Under the pieces are notes generated by a model. It was given only the letters and a program-made list of their open reading frames with translations. It was not told the DNA's origin and did no database searches. Below, piece after piece: positions 1 to 6,887 of a stretch of DNA of 8,670 bases (the stretch's first letter is position 1; each line of letters starts with the position of its first letter). The stretch covers positions 1-8,670 of the forward strand of contig RZYD01000087.1 of assembly GCA_009930445.1 (NCBI GenBank). Reading direction: 5' to 3'. A program made the position numbers and the translations under genes. The stretch comes from Bacteroidia bacterium (GTDB lineage Bacteria; Bacteroidota; Bacteroidia; Bacteroidales; BM520).

Positions 1-210
1 CTCACTTCCCTGATGCAATCGATCGAAGGAGTAGCTGGTTCCCGCATGACCGGCGCGGGTTTTGGCGGATGTACCCTTTCATTGGTGAAAAAGGGTGTTT
101 TTCAAGCCAATGCAATCAAAATTGGAGAGACCTACCGGAAAATTACAGGACTGGAAGCGGTTGCCTATTCTTTTACCCCATCGGATGGCGTCAGTCGCAT
201 GACTATTTAA
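1..210 (+). CDS. galK: Galactokinase, C-terminal fragment (gene starts before the window)
   Basis: This is the last 69 codons of a gene entering from the left edge, open from base 1 and ending at TAA 208-210. The peptide carries GSRMTGAGFGGC, the glycine-rich C-terminal signature of GHMP kinases in the form typical of galactokinase. It ends in a YSFTPSDGVSRM-like tail that matches the usual galactokinase C-terminus. Galactokinase phosphorylates galactose to galactose-1-phosphate in the cytoplasm, the first committed step of the Leloir pathway. The N-terminal substrate and ATP motifs lie outside the window, so another GHMP sugar kinase cannot be fully excluded. The next gene is codirectional after 72 bases that contain a promoter-like sequence, so bamD is probably transcribed separately. 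Confidence 0.88.
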   Translation, partial: LTSLMQSIEGVAGSRMTGAGFGGCTLSLVKKGVFQANAIKIGETYRKITGLEAVAYSFTPSDGVSRMTI

Positions 211-240
211 CTCCTTCATAATGTAATAATTCTTAGTCTC

Positions 241-277
241 TTTGCGTTTTTTAATTCAATTTTATAATGTAATTTTG
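241..277 (+). promoter_or_regulatory. Candidate Bacteroidota-type promoter for bamD, abutting its start codon
   Basis: TAATTTTG at 270-277 fits the Bacteroidota -7 consensus TAnnTTTG exactly. A TTTG at 241-244 could be the -33 element, but the 25-base gap is longer than the usual 17-23. Only five C residues separate the -7 box from the ATG at 283, so the predicted start of transcription falls at or within a base or two of the start codon. No Shine-Dalgarno sequence is present. The 10-mer ATAATGTAAT occurs at 218-227 and again at 264-273, overlapping the box. Confidence 0.6.
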
Positions 278-282
278 CCCCC

Positions 283-1074
283 ATGAAAAAAATCAACAGC
301 ATCAGTGTTGTGTTACTTGTGTTAATCCTGACCACTTCTTGTGGAGGAGTGAACAAATTGCTTAAAAGCAATGACTCCGAAGCTATTTATAATGAAGGAG
401 TTAGCCGATATGAGAAAGAAGATTACACACGTGCCCTTCAGCTTTTTGACCATGTTTCCCCACTGCTTCGCGGAACATCAAAAGCGGAAGATCTCGCATA
501 CTACAACGCTTATTGTTATTATAACCTGAATGAAAATATTATGGCAAGCTATTATTTTAAGCGGTTTGCCAAAGAATTTCCACGCAGCAAATATGCCGAA
601 GAATGCGCCTACATGGGGGCCTACTGTAAATACCTCGAGTCACCCAAATACAGCCTCGACCAGTCAAATACCTACGAAGCCATTACTGAATTACAGCTGT
701 TTATTAATCTGTATCCTTCAAGCACCCGCATTGAAGAATGCAATCAGCTGATCGATGAATTAAGAAATAAACTGGAACGGAAAGATTTTGAAATTGCCAA
801 ACTCTACTTACAGATGGAGGAATATAAGGCCGCATTGACCTCACTAAATAATGTGATAAAAAATTATCCCTCTTCGACGTATAAAGAGGATGTCTTGTAT
901 TATCTGGTTTTGGCAAATTACGAATATGCGCAAAATAGTGTATCCGACAAACAAAAAGAACGGTATCAGCAAACCCTGGAGGCTACTCATAAATTCTCTG
1001 ATGCCTTTCCGGAAAGTAACTACAAAAAAAATATTGAACAAATCATTAAAGATTCCCGTTTAAAAGCTGAATAG
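283..1074 (+). CDS. bamD: Outer membrane protein assembly factor BamD (lipoprotein)
   Basis: 263 residues. The N-terminus is a lipoprotein signal: MKK, a hydrophobic stretch at about 7-16, then a lipobox LTTSC with the acylated cysteine at residue 20. The mature part is helical and rich in paired Tyr/Ala tetratricopeptide-like repeats, for example around YNEGVSRYEKEDYTRAL (about 36-52), YYNAYCYYNL, and AKLYLQMEEYKAALTSLNNV. This matches BamD/YfiO in size and design. BamD is the periplasm-facing lipoprotein that, with BamA, folds beta-barrel proteins into the outer membrane. It heads a train in which rpoZ follows after 27 bases. The ATG is chosen because it sits directly before the signal peptide and just after the promoter box. 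Assignment rests on the lipobox, repeats and conserved neighbourhood. Confidence 0.9.
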   Translation: MKKINSISVVLLVLILTTSCGGVNKLLKSNDSEAIYNEGVSRYEKEDYTRALQLFDHVSPLLRGTSKAEDLAYYNAYCYYNLNENIMASYYFKRFAKEFPRSKYAEECAYMGAYCKYLESPKYSLDQSNTYEAITELQLFINLYPSSTRIEECNQLIDELRNKLERKDFEIAKLYLQMEEYKAALTSLNNVIKNYPSSTYKEDVLYYLVLANYEYAQNSVSDKQKERYQQTLEATHKFSDAFPESNYKKNIEQIIKDSRLKAE

Positions 1075-1101
1075 TAATTTTATTTTTATTAAAATACAAG
1101 T

Positions 1102-1440
1102 ATGGATTATAAAAGAATTAAAACTGATTCTGAGGCTGTTACACGCCAAATGAGGGATTTCGACAAAGAAACTGGTAATATCTATGAGGCCGTGGCAATT
1201 CTGGCAAAACGGGCGAACCAGCTTGGAATGGATATTAAAAAGGAATTGGATCAGAAAATTGAGGAATTCGCCACCCCAGCGGATAACCTGGAGGAAGTTT
1301 TTGAAAACAGAGAGCAGATAGAAATTGCCAAATACTATGAACAACTTCCTAAGCCAACTCTTATCGCTATCCATGAGTTCCTTAATGATCTGATTTCATA
1401 CCGTAATCCGCATAAGGAAAATCCGGAAAAGAAAGCATAA
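1102..1440 (+). CDS. rpoZ: DNA-directed RNA polymerase subunit omega, Bacteroidota long form
   Basis: 112 residues, cytoplasmic. Residues 26-41, NIYEAVAILAKRANQL, correspond to the conserved omega/Rpb6 helix that clamps the beta' C-terminus. The segment from about 63 to 90, with LEEVFENREQIEIAKYYE followed by LPKPTLIA, is characteristic of the omega form in Bacteroidota, which is longer than the roughly 90-residue proteobacterial protein. Omega helps assemble and stabilise core RNA polymerase. The gene sits 27 bases after bamD and 6 bases before coaBC, so the three are very probably cotranscribed. The lysine-rich tail (from about 102) is likely disordered. Start chosen at the only ATG near the family's usual MDYKR-type N-terminus. 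Confidence 0.9.
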   Translation: MDYKRIKTDSEAVTRQMRDFDKETGNIYEAVAILAKRANQLGMDIKKELDQKIEEFATPADNLEEVFENREQIEIAKYYEQLPKPTLIAIHEFLNDLISYRNPHKENPEKKA

Positions 1441-1446
1441 ACCGAC

Positions 1447-2649
1447 ATGCTATCAGGGAAAAAAGTACTTCTGGCGGTTACAGGCAGCATAGCCGCTTAT
1501 AAAACCGCTTTTTTTGTTCGGCTTCTGGTGTCTAAAGGCGCAGAAGTTCAGGTGATTATGACTCCTTCGGCAAAAAATTTTATCACACCCCTTACTCTTT
1601 CAACTTTATCCCGCCGGCCTGTGATAATTGAACCGTTCAACCCGGAAACAGGCCAATGGTCGAACCATGTGGAATTAGGGCGTTGGGCCGATGTTATGGT
1701 TGTGGCACCGGCTTCGGCCAATACACTAGCAAAAATGGCTGCTGGAATTGCCGATAATTTTGTTACTACCTGTTTTCTTGCTGCCAAATGCCCTGTTTTT
1801 TTTGCCCCTGCCATGGATCTGGATATGTTTAAGCATCCGGCTGTTCAAAAAAATATCCAGACCCTGATCAGTTTTGGAAATATCCTCATAAGCCCTGGGG
1901 TAGGAGAATTAGCCAGTGGCCTCACCGGAGCCGGCCGAATGGAAGAACCCGAACACATGCTTCAAATTCTGTTGGATTTTTTTCATCAGAAAAATGATTT
2001 TTCAGGGAAAAAAGTACTGGTAACAGCCGGGCCAACCTATGAACCTATCGATCCGGTGCGCTTTATCGGTAACTATTCTTCCGGGAAGATGGGTTTTCAT
2101 CTCGCTTCGGTTCTTGCCGCATTTGGGGCAGAGGTAACGCTGGTTGCCGGACCCACTGCGCTGGTAACTCCCCCTCAGGTCAAAAAACAGGTTAATGTTA
2201 AAACAGCAGCCGAAATGGCTGAGGCATGCTTCCGTCTGGCGGGTGAGTGCGACATCGTTATCATGGCCGCTGCTGTTGCCGATTTCTCCCCGGTCAATCC
2301 GTCGGTTTCTAAAATTAAAAAATCGAATAAGGAATTATCCATTAGCCTGATTAAAAATACGGATATCCTCGCTGAATTAGGAAAACGAAAACCCGATCAT
2401 CAAATCCTAGTCGGCTTTGCCCTCGAAACCGATAATGAAAAAGAAAATGCCATTCGTAAATTGCAAAATAAGAACCTCGATATGATCGTTCTTAATTCAT
2501 TAAATGATACCGGTGCCGGATTCAATACGAATACGAATAAGGTGAACATTATACTCCGAAACGGCGCTGTTTATGATTATCCCCTGAAGGATAAACTACA
2601 GGTGGCCTGTGATGTCGCCTATCGGATAAATGAATTATTGCACAAATAA
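1447..2649 (+). CDS. coaBC: Bifunctional phosphopantothenoylcysteine decarboxylase / phosphopantothenate-cysteine ligase
   Basis: 400 residues, two domains. The N-terminal flavoprotein CoaC (about 4-180) has the FMN-binding TGSIAAYKT (12-20), the catalytic histidine H74 in NHVELGRWAD, PASANT (88-93), and the substrate clamp ending GAGRM (161-165). The C-terminal CoaB (about 186-400) has TAGPTYEPIDPVRFIGN with N209, SSGKMG, AAAVADF (274-280) and KIKK (289-292) holding the essential lysine. It joins cysteine to 4'-phosphopantothenate using CTP, then decarboxylates the product to 4'-phosphopantetheine for coenzyme A. Two CoaC residues differ from E. coli Dfp: the PXMN motif reads PAMD (D124 for Asn125) and the ACG clamp reads ASG (S157 for Cys158). 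From memory the same pair occurs in other Bacteroidota, so it looks lineage-wide and not a defect. rpoZ ends 6 bases upstream. Confidence 0.96.
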   Translation: MLSGKKVLLAVTGSIAAYKTAFFVRLLVSKGAEVQVIMTPSAKNFITPLTLSTLSRRPVIIEPFNPETGQWSNHVELGRWADVMVVAPASANTLAKMAAGIADNFVTTCFLAAKCPVFFAPAMDLDMFKHPAVQKNIQTLISFGNILISPGVGELASGLTGAGRMEEPEHMLQILLDFFHQKNDFSGKKVLVTAGPTYEPIDPVRFIGNYSSGKMGFHLASVLAAFGAEVTLVAGPTALVTPPQVKKQVNVKTAAEMAEACFRLAGECDIVIMAAAVADFSPVNPSVSKIKKSNKELSISLIKNTDILAELGKRKPDHQILVGFALETDNEKENAIRKLQNKNLDMIVLNSLNDTGAGFNTNTNKVNIILRNGAVYDYPLKDKLQVACDVAYRINELLHK

Positions 2650-2653
2650 TGCG

Positions 2654-2661
2654 TAGCTTTG
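2654..2661 (+). promoter_or_regulatory. Possible internal -7 promoter box before the DUF4835/PorD gene
   Basis: TAGCTTTG fits TAnnTTTG and lies 17 bases before the ATG at 2679, immediately after the coaBC stop. The only nearby TTG (2638-2640) is just 13 bases upstream, too close for a standard -33 element. It may allow extra transcription of porD-recN-fabI within the operon, but it could be chance in AT-rich sequence. Confidence 0.3.
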
Positions 2662-2678
2662 TTAAAATTGATTGATTT

Positions 2679-3581
2679 ATGCTAAAAAATCTGGTTGCTG
2701 CTATATTTTTCCTCCTTCCGTTTCCGCTTTTGGCTCAGGAATTTAAATGTACCGTAAGTGTCAGTTCATCAGCGCTTGAAGGTACCGATCGTAGCGTATT
2801 TCAGGATATGCAGAAAGCTCTTTATGAATTTGTTAACGATAAAAAATGGACGAGCTACGATTTCAAAGAAGAAGAAAAAATTGAATGCTCTATTCAGATT
2901 ACGCTTACCAAACGAATCAGCAGTGAGCAATACCAGGGAAAAATAAATATAGCGTTGCGTCGCCCGGTTTTCAATACATCCTACAATTCCCCGGTTTTTA
3001 ATTATCAGGATAGTGATCTGGAATTTGATTACCTTGAATCAGAGCCGTTGATCTTTACCGATAACAGTTTCGACAGCAACCTTACGGCGGTTATTGCATT
3101 CTATCTCTACATGTATCTGGGCATGGATTTCGACACTTTTCAGTACCGCGGAGGAACTGCATTTTATGAAAAAGCCCAGGCGGTTGTCAACAGTGCCCAG
3201 GGTAAAAATTACCCTGGATGGAGCTCCTATGAAAGTATGAAAAACCGCTTTTGGCTTGTTGAAAATATGATGAATTCCAGCTATGTTGGAATCAGGGATT
3301 TCCTGTACAAGTACCATCGCAAGGGTCTTGATGCGATGGCCGATAATATTCAGCTCGGCCGTTCCTTCACCACGCAGGCCCTGGAAGATCTGCGTAAAGC
3401 TTCCCGTCAGAAACCCGGCCTTTTTGCCCTTCAACTCATTCTTGACGCTAAACGAGATGAAATTATTAATATCTATACGGAAGGGATGCCCAACGAAAAA
3501 TCAAAAATTATTCAGATTATGAATGAAATCGATCCCGCTAATGCTTCCCGGTATCAGAAAATTGAAAATACATCGCTTTAA
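2679..3581 (+). CDS. porD: DUF4835 family secreted protein, probable type IX secretion component PorD
   Basis: 300 residues. A Sec signal peptide (hydrophobic 4-18, cut after LLA19, mature end QEFKC) exports it to the periplasm; there is no lipobox. The mature protein has an N-terminal region with an FQDMQKALYEFVNDKKWTS-like segment, a central aromatic part containing YLYMYLGMDFDTF and FYEKAQAVVNSAQG, and a helical C-terminal third. This pattern, and the position between coaBC and recN, fits the Bacteroidota-restricted DUF4835 family (PF16119). Databases have labelled that family PorD of the type IX secretion system. The family call is firm. The secretion role is inherited from that label, and no other type IX gene is in the window. 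It lies 29 bases after coaBC and 9 bases before recN. Confidence 0.8.
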   Translation: MLKNLVAAIFFLLPFPLLAQEFKCTVSVSSSALEGTDRSVFQDMQKALYEFVNDKKWTSYDFKEEEKIECSIQITLTKRISSEQYQGKINIALRRPVFNTSYNSPVFNYQDSDLEFDYLESEPLIFTDNSFDSNLTAVIAFYLYMYLGMDFDTFQYRGGTAFYEKAQAVVNSAQGKNYPGWSSYESMKNRFWLVENMMNSSYVGIRDFLYKYHRKGLDAMADNIQLGRSFTTQALEDLRKASRQKPGLFALQLILDAKRDEIINIYTEGMPNEKSKIIQIMNEIDPANASRYQKIENTSL

Positions 3582-3590
3582 CCTTCGGTC

Positions 3591-5249
3591 ATGCTCTCGC
3601 ATCTTTTTATAACTAATTATGCTTTAATCGATAAACTGGATATTGACTTTCCGGAAGGTTTTATTTCCATAACCGGCGAAACTGGCGCCGGAAAATCCAT
3701 CCTTCTTGGCGCTATCGGATTGATTCTTGGAAATCGTGCCGATACTTCTGTCCTTCATGACCTGAACAAAAAATGCATTATTGAAGGAACTTTTTTTATT
3801 GAAAACTATTCACTTCAATCTTTCTTTTATGCGGTTGATATTGATTATGAACCCCATACAATTGTACGAAGGGAAATTTTACCTGCGGGCAAAAGCCGTG
3901 CTTTTATCAACGATACCCCAGTTAGCCTTAAAGATCTTAAAGCCTTGGGCGACCGATTAATTGATATTCATGGGCAATTTAGCACTCTCCGGCTTGCCGA
4001 TACAACGGTACAGCTAAGCATGATCGACGAATACGCCCAATCTGCTGCACTTCTGACTGATTATCAATCAGCTTTAAGTGCATTGAATACACAAAAAAAA
4101 GAATTGAAGGAAATAGAAGAAAAGGTTTTACTGGCAAAACGGGAAGAAGATTATCTTCTTTTTGCAATTCAACAGATTGAAGAAGTAAATGCCGATGTGT
4201 CGGATATCCATACACTGGAATCGCGCCGTAAAGTGCTTGAAAATGCAGAATCTATTAAATCAACGCTTTACTATGCTGCCGGGCAACTTTACTCCAATGA
4301 GGAGAATATTGTCAGTACCATGAATTCAATTCAGCGTAACCTGAATGCAATTGCTTCGCTCGACCCAAAATATTATGCACTGAATAACCGGATTGCCAGC
4401 CTTGCTATCGAGGCATCAGATATTGGCTTTGAATTGGAGAATTTGAATAATGAGCTTGTAATTGATCCCCGCGAAATTGAAATGCTAACCGAACGTCTGG
4501 ACCATATCTATGCACTTCAGCATAAATTTCAGGTGAATACAATGGAAGAATTGCTGTTATTGCACAGAGAGATGAAGAGTAAAATTTCGCGGTTGGAAGC
4601 CTATGATGACAAAATTAATGATTTGCGACAAAGTATTTCCTTAACGGAGAATAAAGTTGAAGAAGTGGGGGCAAACCTCAGCCGTATAAGAAATAATGCC
4701 ATTAATCCCTTTTGTGCTGCTATCCGGTGTTTGCTCGACCAGGTCAACCTTTCTGATGCTTCTTTTTCGGTGCAAAATTTGAAAATGCAGGAGCCGGGGA
4801 AGGAAGGCTATGATCAGGTTTCTTTTCTTTTTTCAGCCAACAAGGGGGTCGCACCGGCCGAGATTCATAAAGTGGCCTCCGGAGGTGAGTTGTCAAGACT
4901 CATGCTGGCCATCAAAGCGGTCTTATCCGGAAAGAAAAAATTACCGACGATTCTGTTTGATGAGATTGAATCGGGTGTTTCCGGAGCTGCTGCGGGGAAA
5001 ATTGCCGGCGTGCTGGCTGACATGGGAAAGACCATGCAGGTAATTGCCATTACACATCTTCCGCAAATTGCCGGGAAAAGCACCCACCAGTATCATGTAA
5101 CCAAGAAAACTCCCCTCAAGAAAACTTACAGCGAAATGCGGCTTCTTAATCCGGATGAACGTATTGAGGCGTTAGCACTGATGCTCAGCGACGGTCATGT
5201 CACCGTTCAGGCCAGAGACAATGCTCGCGCGATACTTAAGCCGGCATAA
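3591..5249 (+). CDS. recN: DNA repair protein RecN
   Basis: 552 residues, the normal length for RecN. This is an SMC-like ATPase: the N-terminal head starts MLSHLFITNYALID and has Walker A GETGAGKS (29-36). Long coiled-coil arms follow at about 150-400, rich in Lys, Glu and Leu with heptad-like spacing. The C-terminal head carries the ABC signature VASGGELS (428-435), Walker B LFDEIE (455-460) and the switch histidine in ITHLPQIAGKS (H489). RecN acts in the cytoplasm at double-strand breaks, holding DNA together during RecA-dependent repair. The gene begins 9 bases after the preceding stop, so it is translated from the shared operon mRNA. No LexA-type SOS operator is recognisable before it, so damage control of this copy is not evident. 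All key motifs are intact. Confidence 0.96.
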   Translation: MLSHLFITNYALIDKLDIDFPEGFISITGETGAGKSILLGAIGLILGNRADTSVLHDLNKKCIIEGTFFIENYSLQSFFYAVDIDYEPHTIVRREILPAGKSRAFINDTPVSLKDLKALGDRLIDIHGQFSTLRLADTTVQLSMIDEYAQSAALLTDYQSALSALNTQKKELKEIEEKVLLAKREEDYLLFAIQQIEEVNADVSDIHTLESRRKVLENAESIKSTLYYAAGQLYSNEENIVSTMNSIQRNLNAIASLDPKYYALNNRIASLAIEASDIGFELENLNNELVIDPREIEMLTERLDHIYALQHKFQVNTMEELLLLHREMKSKISRLEAYDDKINDLRQSISLTENKVEEVGANLSRIRNNAINPFCAAIRCLLDQVNLSDASFSVQNLKMQEPGKEGYDQVSFLFSANKGVAPAEIHKVASGGELSRLMLAIKAVLSGKKKLPTILFDEIESGVSGAAAGKIAGVLADMGKTMQVIAITHLPQIAGKSTHQYHVTKKTPLKKTYSEMRLLNPDERIEALALMLSDGHVTVQARDNARAILKPA

Positions 5250-5302
5250 AGACAAACTTTTCCATGCTAAACCTGTTTATCCAATTAGAAAATATAACGC
5301 TT

Positions 5303-6136
5303 ATGGCCTATAATCTGTTGAAAGGAAAAAAAGGACTAATAACCGGTGCTTTAAATGAAAAATCGATTGCCTGGCAGGTAGCCAGAAGAGCTTCGGAAGA
5401 AGGGGCTGAACTGGTTTTAACCAACACCTCTGTCGCCATTCGGATGGGAGAAATACAGCAGCTGGGAAAGCAACTCAATGCTCCTGTTATCGAATCCGAT
5501 GCCACCAATGTTGATGACCTGGAAAATCTGATCGATAAAACTATGGAACACTTCAATGGTGGCTTTGATTTTGTCCTGCATTCCGTAGGGATGTCTCCTA
5601 ATGTGCGAAAGCGCCTTCCTTACGATGACCTGAACTATGAATACCTAAAAAAAACTCTGGATATATCGGCTATTTCATTTCATAAACTGATACAAACCCT
5701 GAAGAAAAAGGATGCGCTGAATGAGTGGGCCTCCATCGTCGCACTTTCGTATATTGCTGCTCAACGCACGTTGTTTGAATACAACGATATGGCAGAAGCG
5801 AAAGCAATGTTGGAATCCATTGCCCGGAGCTTTGGCTATATTTACGGAAGGGAAAAGCATATCCGTATTAATACAATTTCACAATCCCCCACATTAACTA
5901 CGGCAGGAAGTGGGGTAAAAGGCATCGATGGCCTGATGGATTTCACGGAAAGGATGTCTCCTCTTGGCAATGCCACAGCTGTTGAATGTGCTGATTATAT
6001 TATCACCTTGTTTTCTGATCTTACAAAAAAAGTTACAATGCAAAATTTGTATCACGATGGTGGTTTTTCAAGTATGGGAATGAGCCGACGGGCCATGCAC
6101 ATGTATAATAAAAGCCTTTCTGGTGAGTGTGAATAA
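5303..6136 (+). CDS. fabI: Enoyl-[acyl-carrier-protein] reductase (NADH), FabI
   Basis: 277 residues from the preferred start at 5303, MAYNLLKGKKG, which matches the family N-terminus. An in-frame ATG at 5264 would add 13 residues (MLNLFIQLENITL) with no family counterpart and is rejected. The protein is a short-chain dehydrogenase-fold reductase: cofactor loop GALNEKSIAW (15-24), HSVGMSP (93-99), and catalytic Y150, Y160 and K167 in SYIAAQRTLFEYNDMAEAK, the Y-x6-K arrangement of FabI. It reduces trans-2-enoyl-ACP to acyl-ACP, the last step of each fatty-acid elongation cycle, in the cytoplasm. It follows recN by 53 bases and is the last gene before the terminator at 6151. A weak promoter of its own cannot be excluded. 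Confidence 0.95.
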   Translation: MAYNLLKGKKGLITGALNEKSIAWQVARRASEEGAELVLTNTSVAIRMGEIQQLGKQLNAPVIESDATNVDDLENLIDKTMEHFNGGFDFVLHSVGMSPNVRKRLPYDDLNYEYLKKTLDISAISFHKLIQTLKKKDALNEWASIVALSYIAAQRTLFEYNDMAEAKAMLESIARSFGYIYGREKHIRINTISQSPTLTTAGSGVKGIDGLMDFTERMSPLGNATAVECADYIITLFSDLTKKVTMQNLYHDGGFSSMGMSRRAMHMYNKSLSGECE

Positions 6137-6150
6137 AAAAGAACAGGCAT

Positions 6151-6186
6151 AAAAAAAGAGACCGTTATTTAACGATCTCTTTTTTT
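6151..6186. terminator. Bidirectional intrinsic terminator between fabI and the tRNA pair
   Basis: Arms at 6151-6166 and 6171-6186 pair over 16 positions with a single C-A mismatch, closing a 4-base ATTT loop. The outer seven pairs are A on the left and T on the right. Either strand therefore yields a GAGA-centred hairpin followed by a U tract. It would stop the bamD-fabI transcript on the plus strand and the tRNA transcript on the minus strand, where it begins one base past the tRNA-Tyr 3' end. Confidence 0.9.
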
Positions 6187-6187
6187 G

Positions 6188-6269
6188 TGGGGAGAGGAGG
6201 ATTCGAACCTCCGAAGGCTTAGCCAACAGATTTACAGTCTGCCCCATTTGACCGCTCTGGAATCTCCCC
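6188..6269 (-). tRNA. tRNA-Tyr (anticodon GUA)
   Basis: 82 nt on the minus strand. The acceptor stem pairs GGGGAGA with TCTCCCC, with discriminator A. The anticodon loop CTGTAAA gives GUA, read on a GCAGA/TCTGT stem (one G-U pair). The variable arm is long, as expected for bacterial class II tRNA-Tyr, and the T arm is GGAGG-TTCGAAT-CCTCC. The 3' CCA is not encoded (the genomic bases after the discriminator are CAC), so it must be added by a nucleotidyltransferase. It is the second gene of a two-tRNA transcript, 9 bases after tRNA-Thr. Confidence 0.97.
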
Positions 6270-6278
6270 GTTTTTCTG

Positions 6279-6352
6279 AGCCGATGGACGGATTCGAACC
6301 GCCGACCGGCTGATTACAAATCAGCTGCTCTGGCCAACTGAGCTACATCGGC
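6279..6352 (-). tRNA. tRNA-Thr (anticodon UGU)
   Basis: 74 nt on the minus strand. The acceptor stem is GCCGATG/CATCGGC with discriminator U. The D arm contains AGCTCAGTTGGCCAGAGC. The anticodon stem GCTGA/TCAGC encloses TTTGTAA, giving UGU, which reads ACA and other ACN codons. The T arm is GGCGG-TTCGAAT-CCGTC with a G-U pair. No 3' CCA is encoded. It is the promoter-proximal gene of the Thr-Tyr pair. Confidence 0.97.
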
Positions 6353-6368
6353 ACGTTGTAATGAACAT

Positions 6369-6381
6369 CCCCGTATCGGGG
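6369..6381 (-). other. Small GC-rich hairpin in the 5' leader of the tRNA transcript
   Basis: On the transcribed strand CCCCG-ATA-CGGGG forms a perfect five-pair GC stem with a 3-base loop. It begins 3 bases after the -7 box, about where transcription should start, and ends 16 bases before the tRNA-Thr 5' end. It may protect or structure the leader that RNase P removes. Function is inferred only from position. Confidence 0.55.
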
Positions 6382-6384
6382 CTG

Positions 6385-6414
6385 CAAAGATAAGTCTGTT
6401 TTCCATTTCTCCAA
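6385..6414 (-). promoter_or_regulatory. Promoter of the tRNA-Thr/tRNA-Tyr pair
   Basis: On the minus strand, TTG (plus 6412-6414) is followed after 19 bases by TATCTTTG (plus 6385-6392). This is a textbook Bacteroidota -33/-7 arrangement with an exact TAnnTTTG match. Transcription should start near 6378-6381, about 27 bases before tRNA-Thr. It lies between the tRNA genes and the 3' end of the TonB-like gene. Confidence 0.75.
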
Positions 6415-6424
6415 CTATCAAAAA

Positions 6425-6877
6425 TTATTTTTTACTCATCGTGACGGTATATTCGTATACCTGTGGTTTGTCAGCTTTCTCCGTAGTTTGCTTATCGTTT
6501 TGATCTGTAACTGCTTTCGGTGTATAGCTATAGGAAAGTTTCCCCGAAATATTTTTTAAGCGGAACCGGATTTTTACTTTTTTTCTGACTGAAAGTTTGA
6601 ATCCACGATTGTGTGTTTTGCCAAAGCGGGCCATTTTAACCAATCGTATTGCCTCTTCATCGCATCCGTATCCTATTCCTTTCTGAACTCCAGCGTCAAT
6701 TACATCCCCATTTTCATTCACCTGAAATTTTACTAACACATCCCCTTCAATATGTTGTTTGAATGCTTCTTCCGGATAATGCATATTTTCACGGATAAAA
6801 TCAAGAAATGCCTGTTTCCCTCCCGGGTATTCAGGAAGCTCGGGAAAATGTTTATCACTTCTTTGTTTCTTCGCCAT
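6425..6877 (-). CDS. Stand-alone TonB C-terminal-domain protein without membrane anchor
   Basis: 150 residues, Lys/Arg-rich. Residues 11-108 follow the TonB C-terminal pattern of Bacteroidota: FPELPEYPGGKQAFLDFI (the usual linker lead-in), NMHYPEEA, then EGDVLVKFQVNENGDV, GCDEEAIRLVKMARF, and a final strand VKIRFRL. The usual Trp of the MPxW motif is Phe (F85). A 42-residue tail (109-150) rich in Lys, Thr and Asp follows. No signal peptide, transmembrane helix or proline-rich linker is present. Full-length TonB carries energy from ExbBD to outer-membrane transporters, and this protein could not anchor in that way. An in-frame TGA (6896-6898) seven codons upstream rules out a missed N-terminal extension. 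Its role is unknown: a cytoplasmic use of the fold or a decayed paralogue are both possible. Confidence 0.75.
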   Translation of the reverse strand: MAKKQRSDKHFPELPEYPGGKQAFLDFIRENMHYPEEAFKQHIEGDVLVKFQVNENGDVIDAGVQKGIGYGCDEEAIRLVKMARFGKTHNRGFKLSVRKKVKIRFRLKNISGKLSYSYTPKAVTDQNDKQTTEKADKPQVYEYTVTMSKK

Positions 6878-6887
6878 ACTTTTATAG

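Noticed and set aside
5264..5302. Upstream in-frame ATG that would extend FabI by 13 residues
   Set aside because: The extension has no counterpart at the conserved FabI N-terminus, which begins MAYNLLKGK at 5303.
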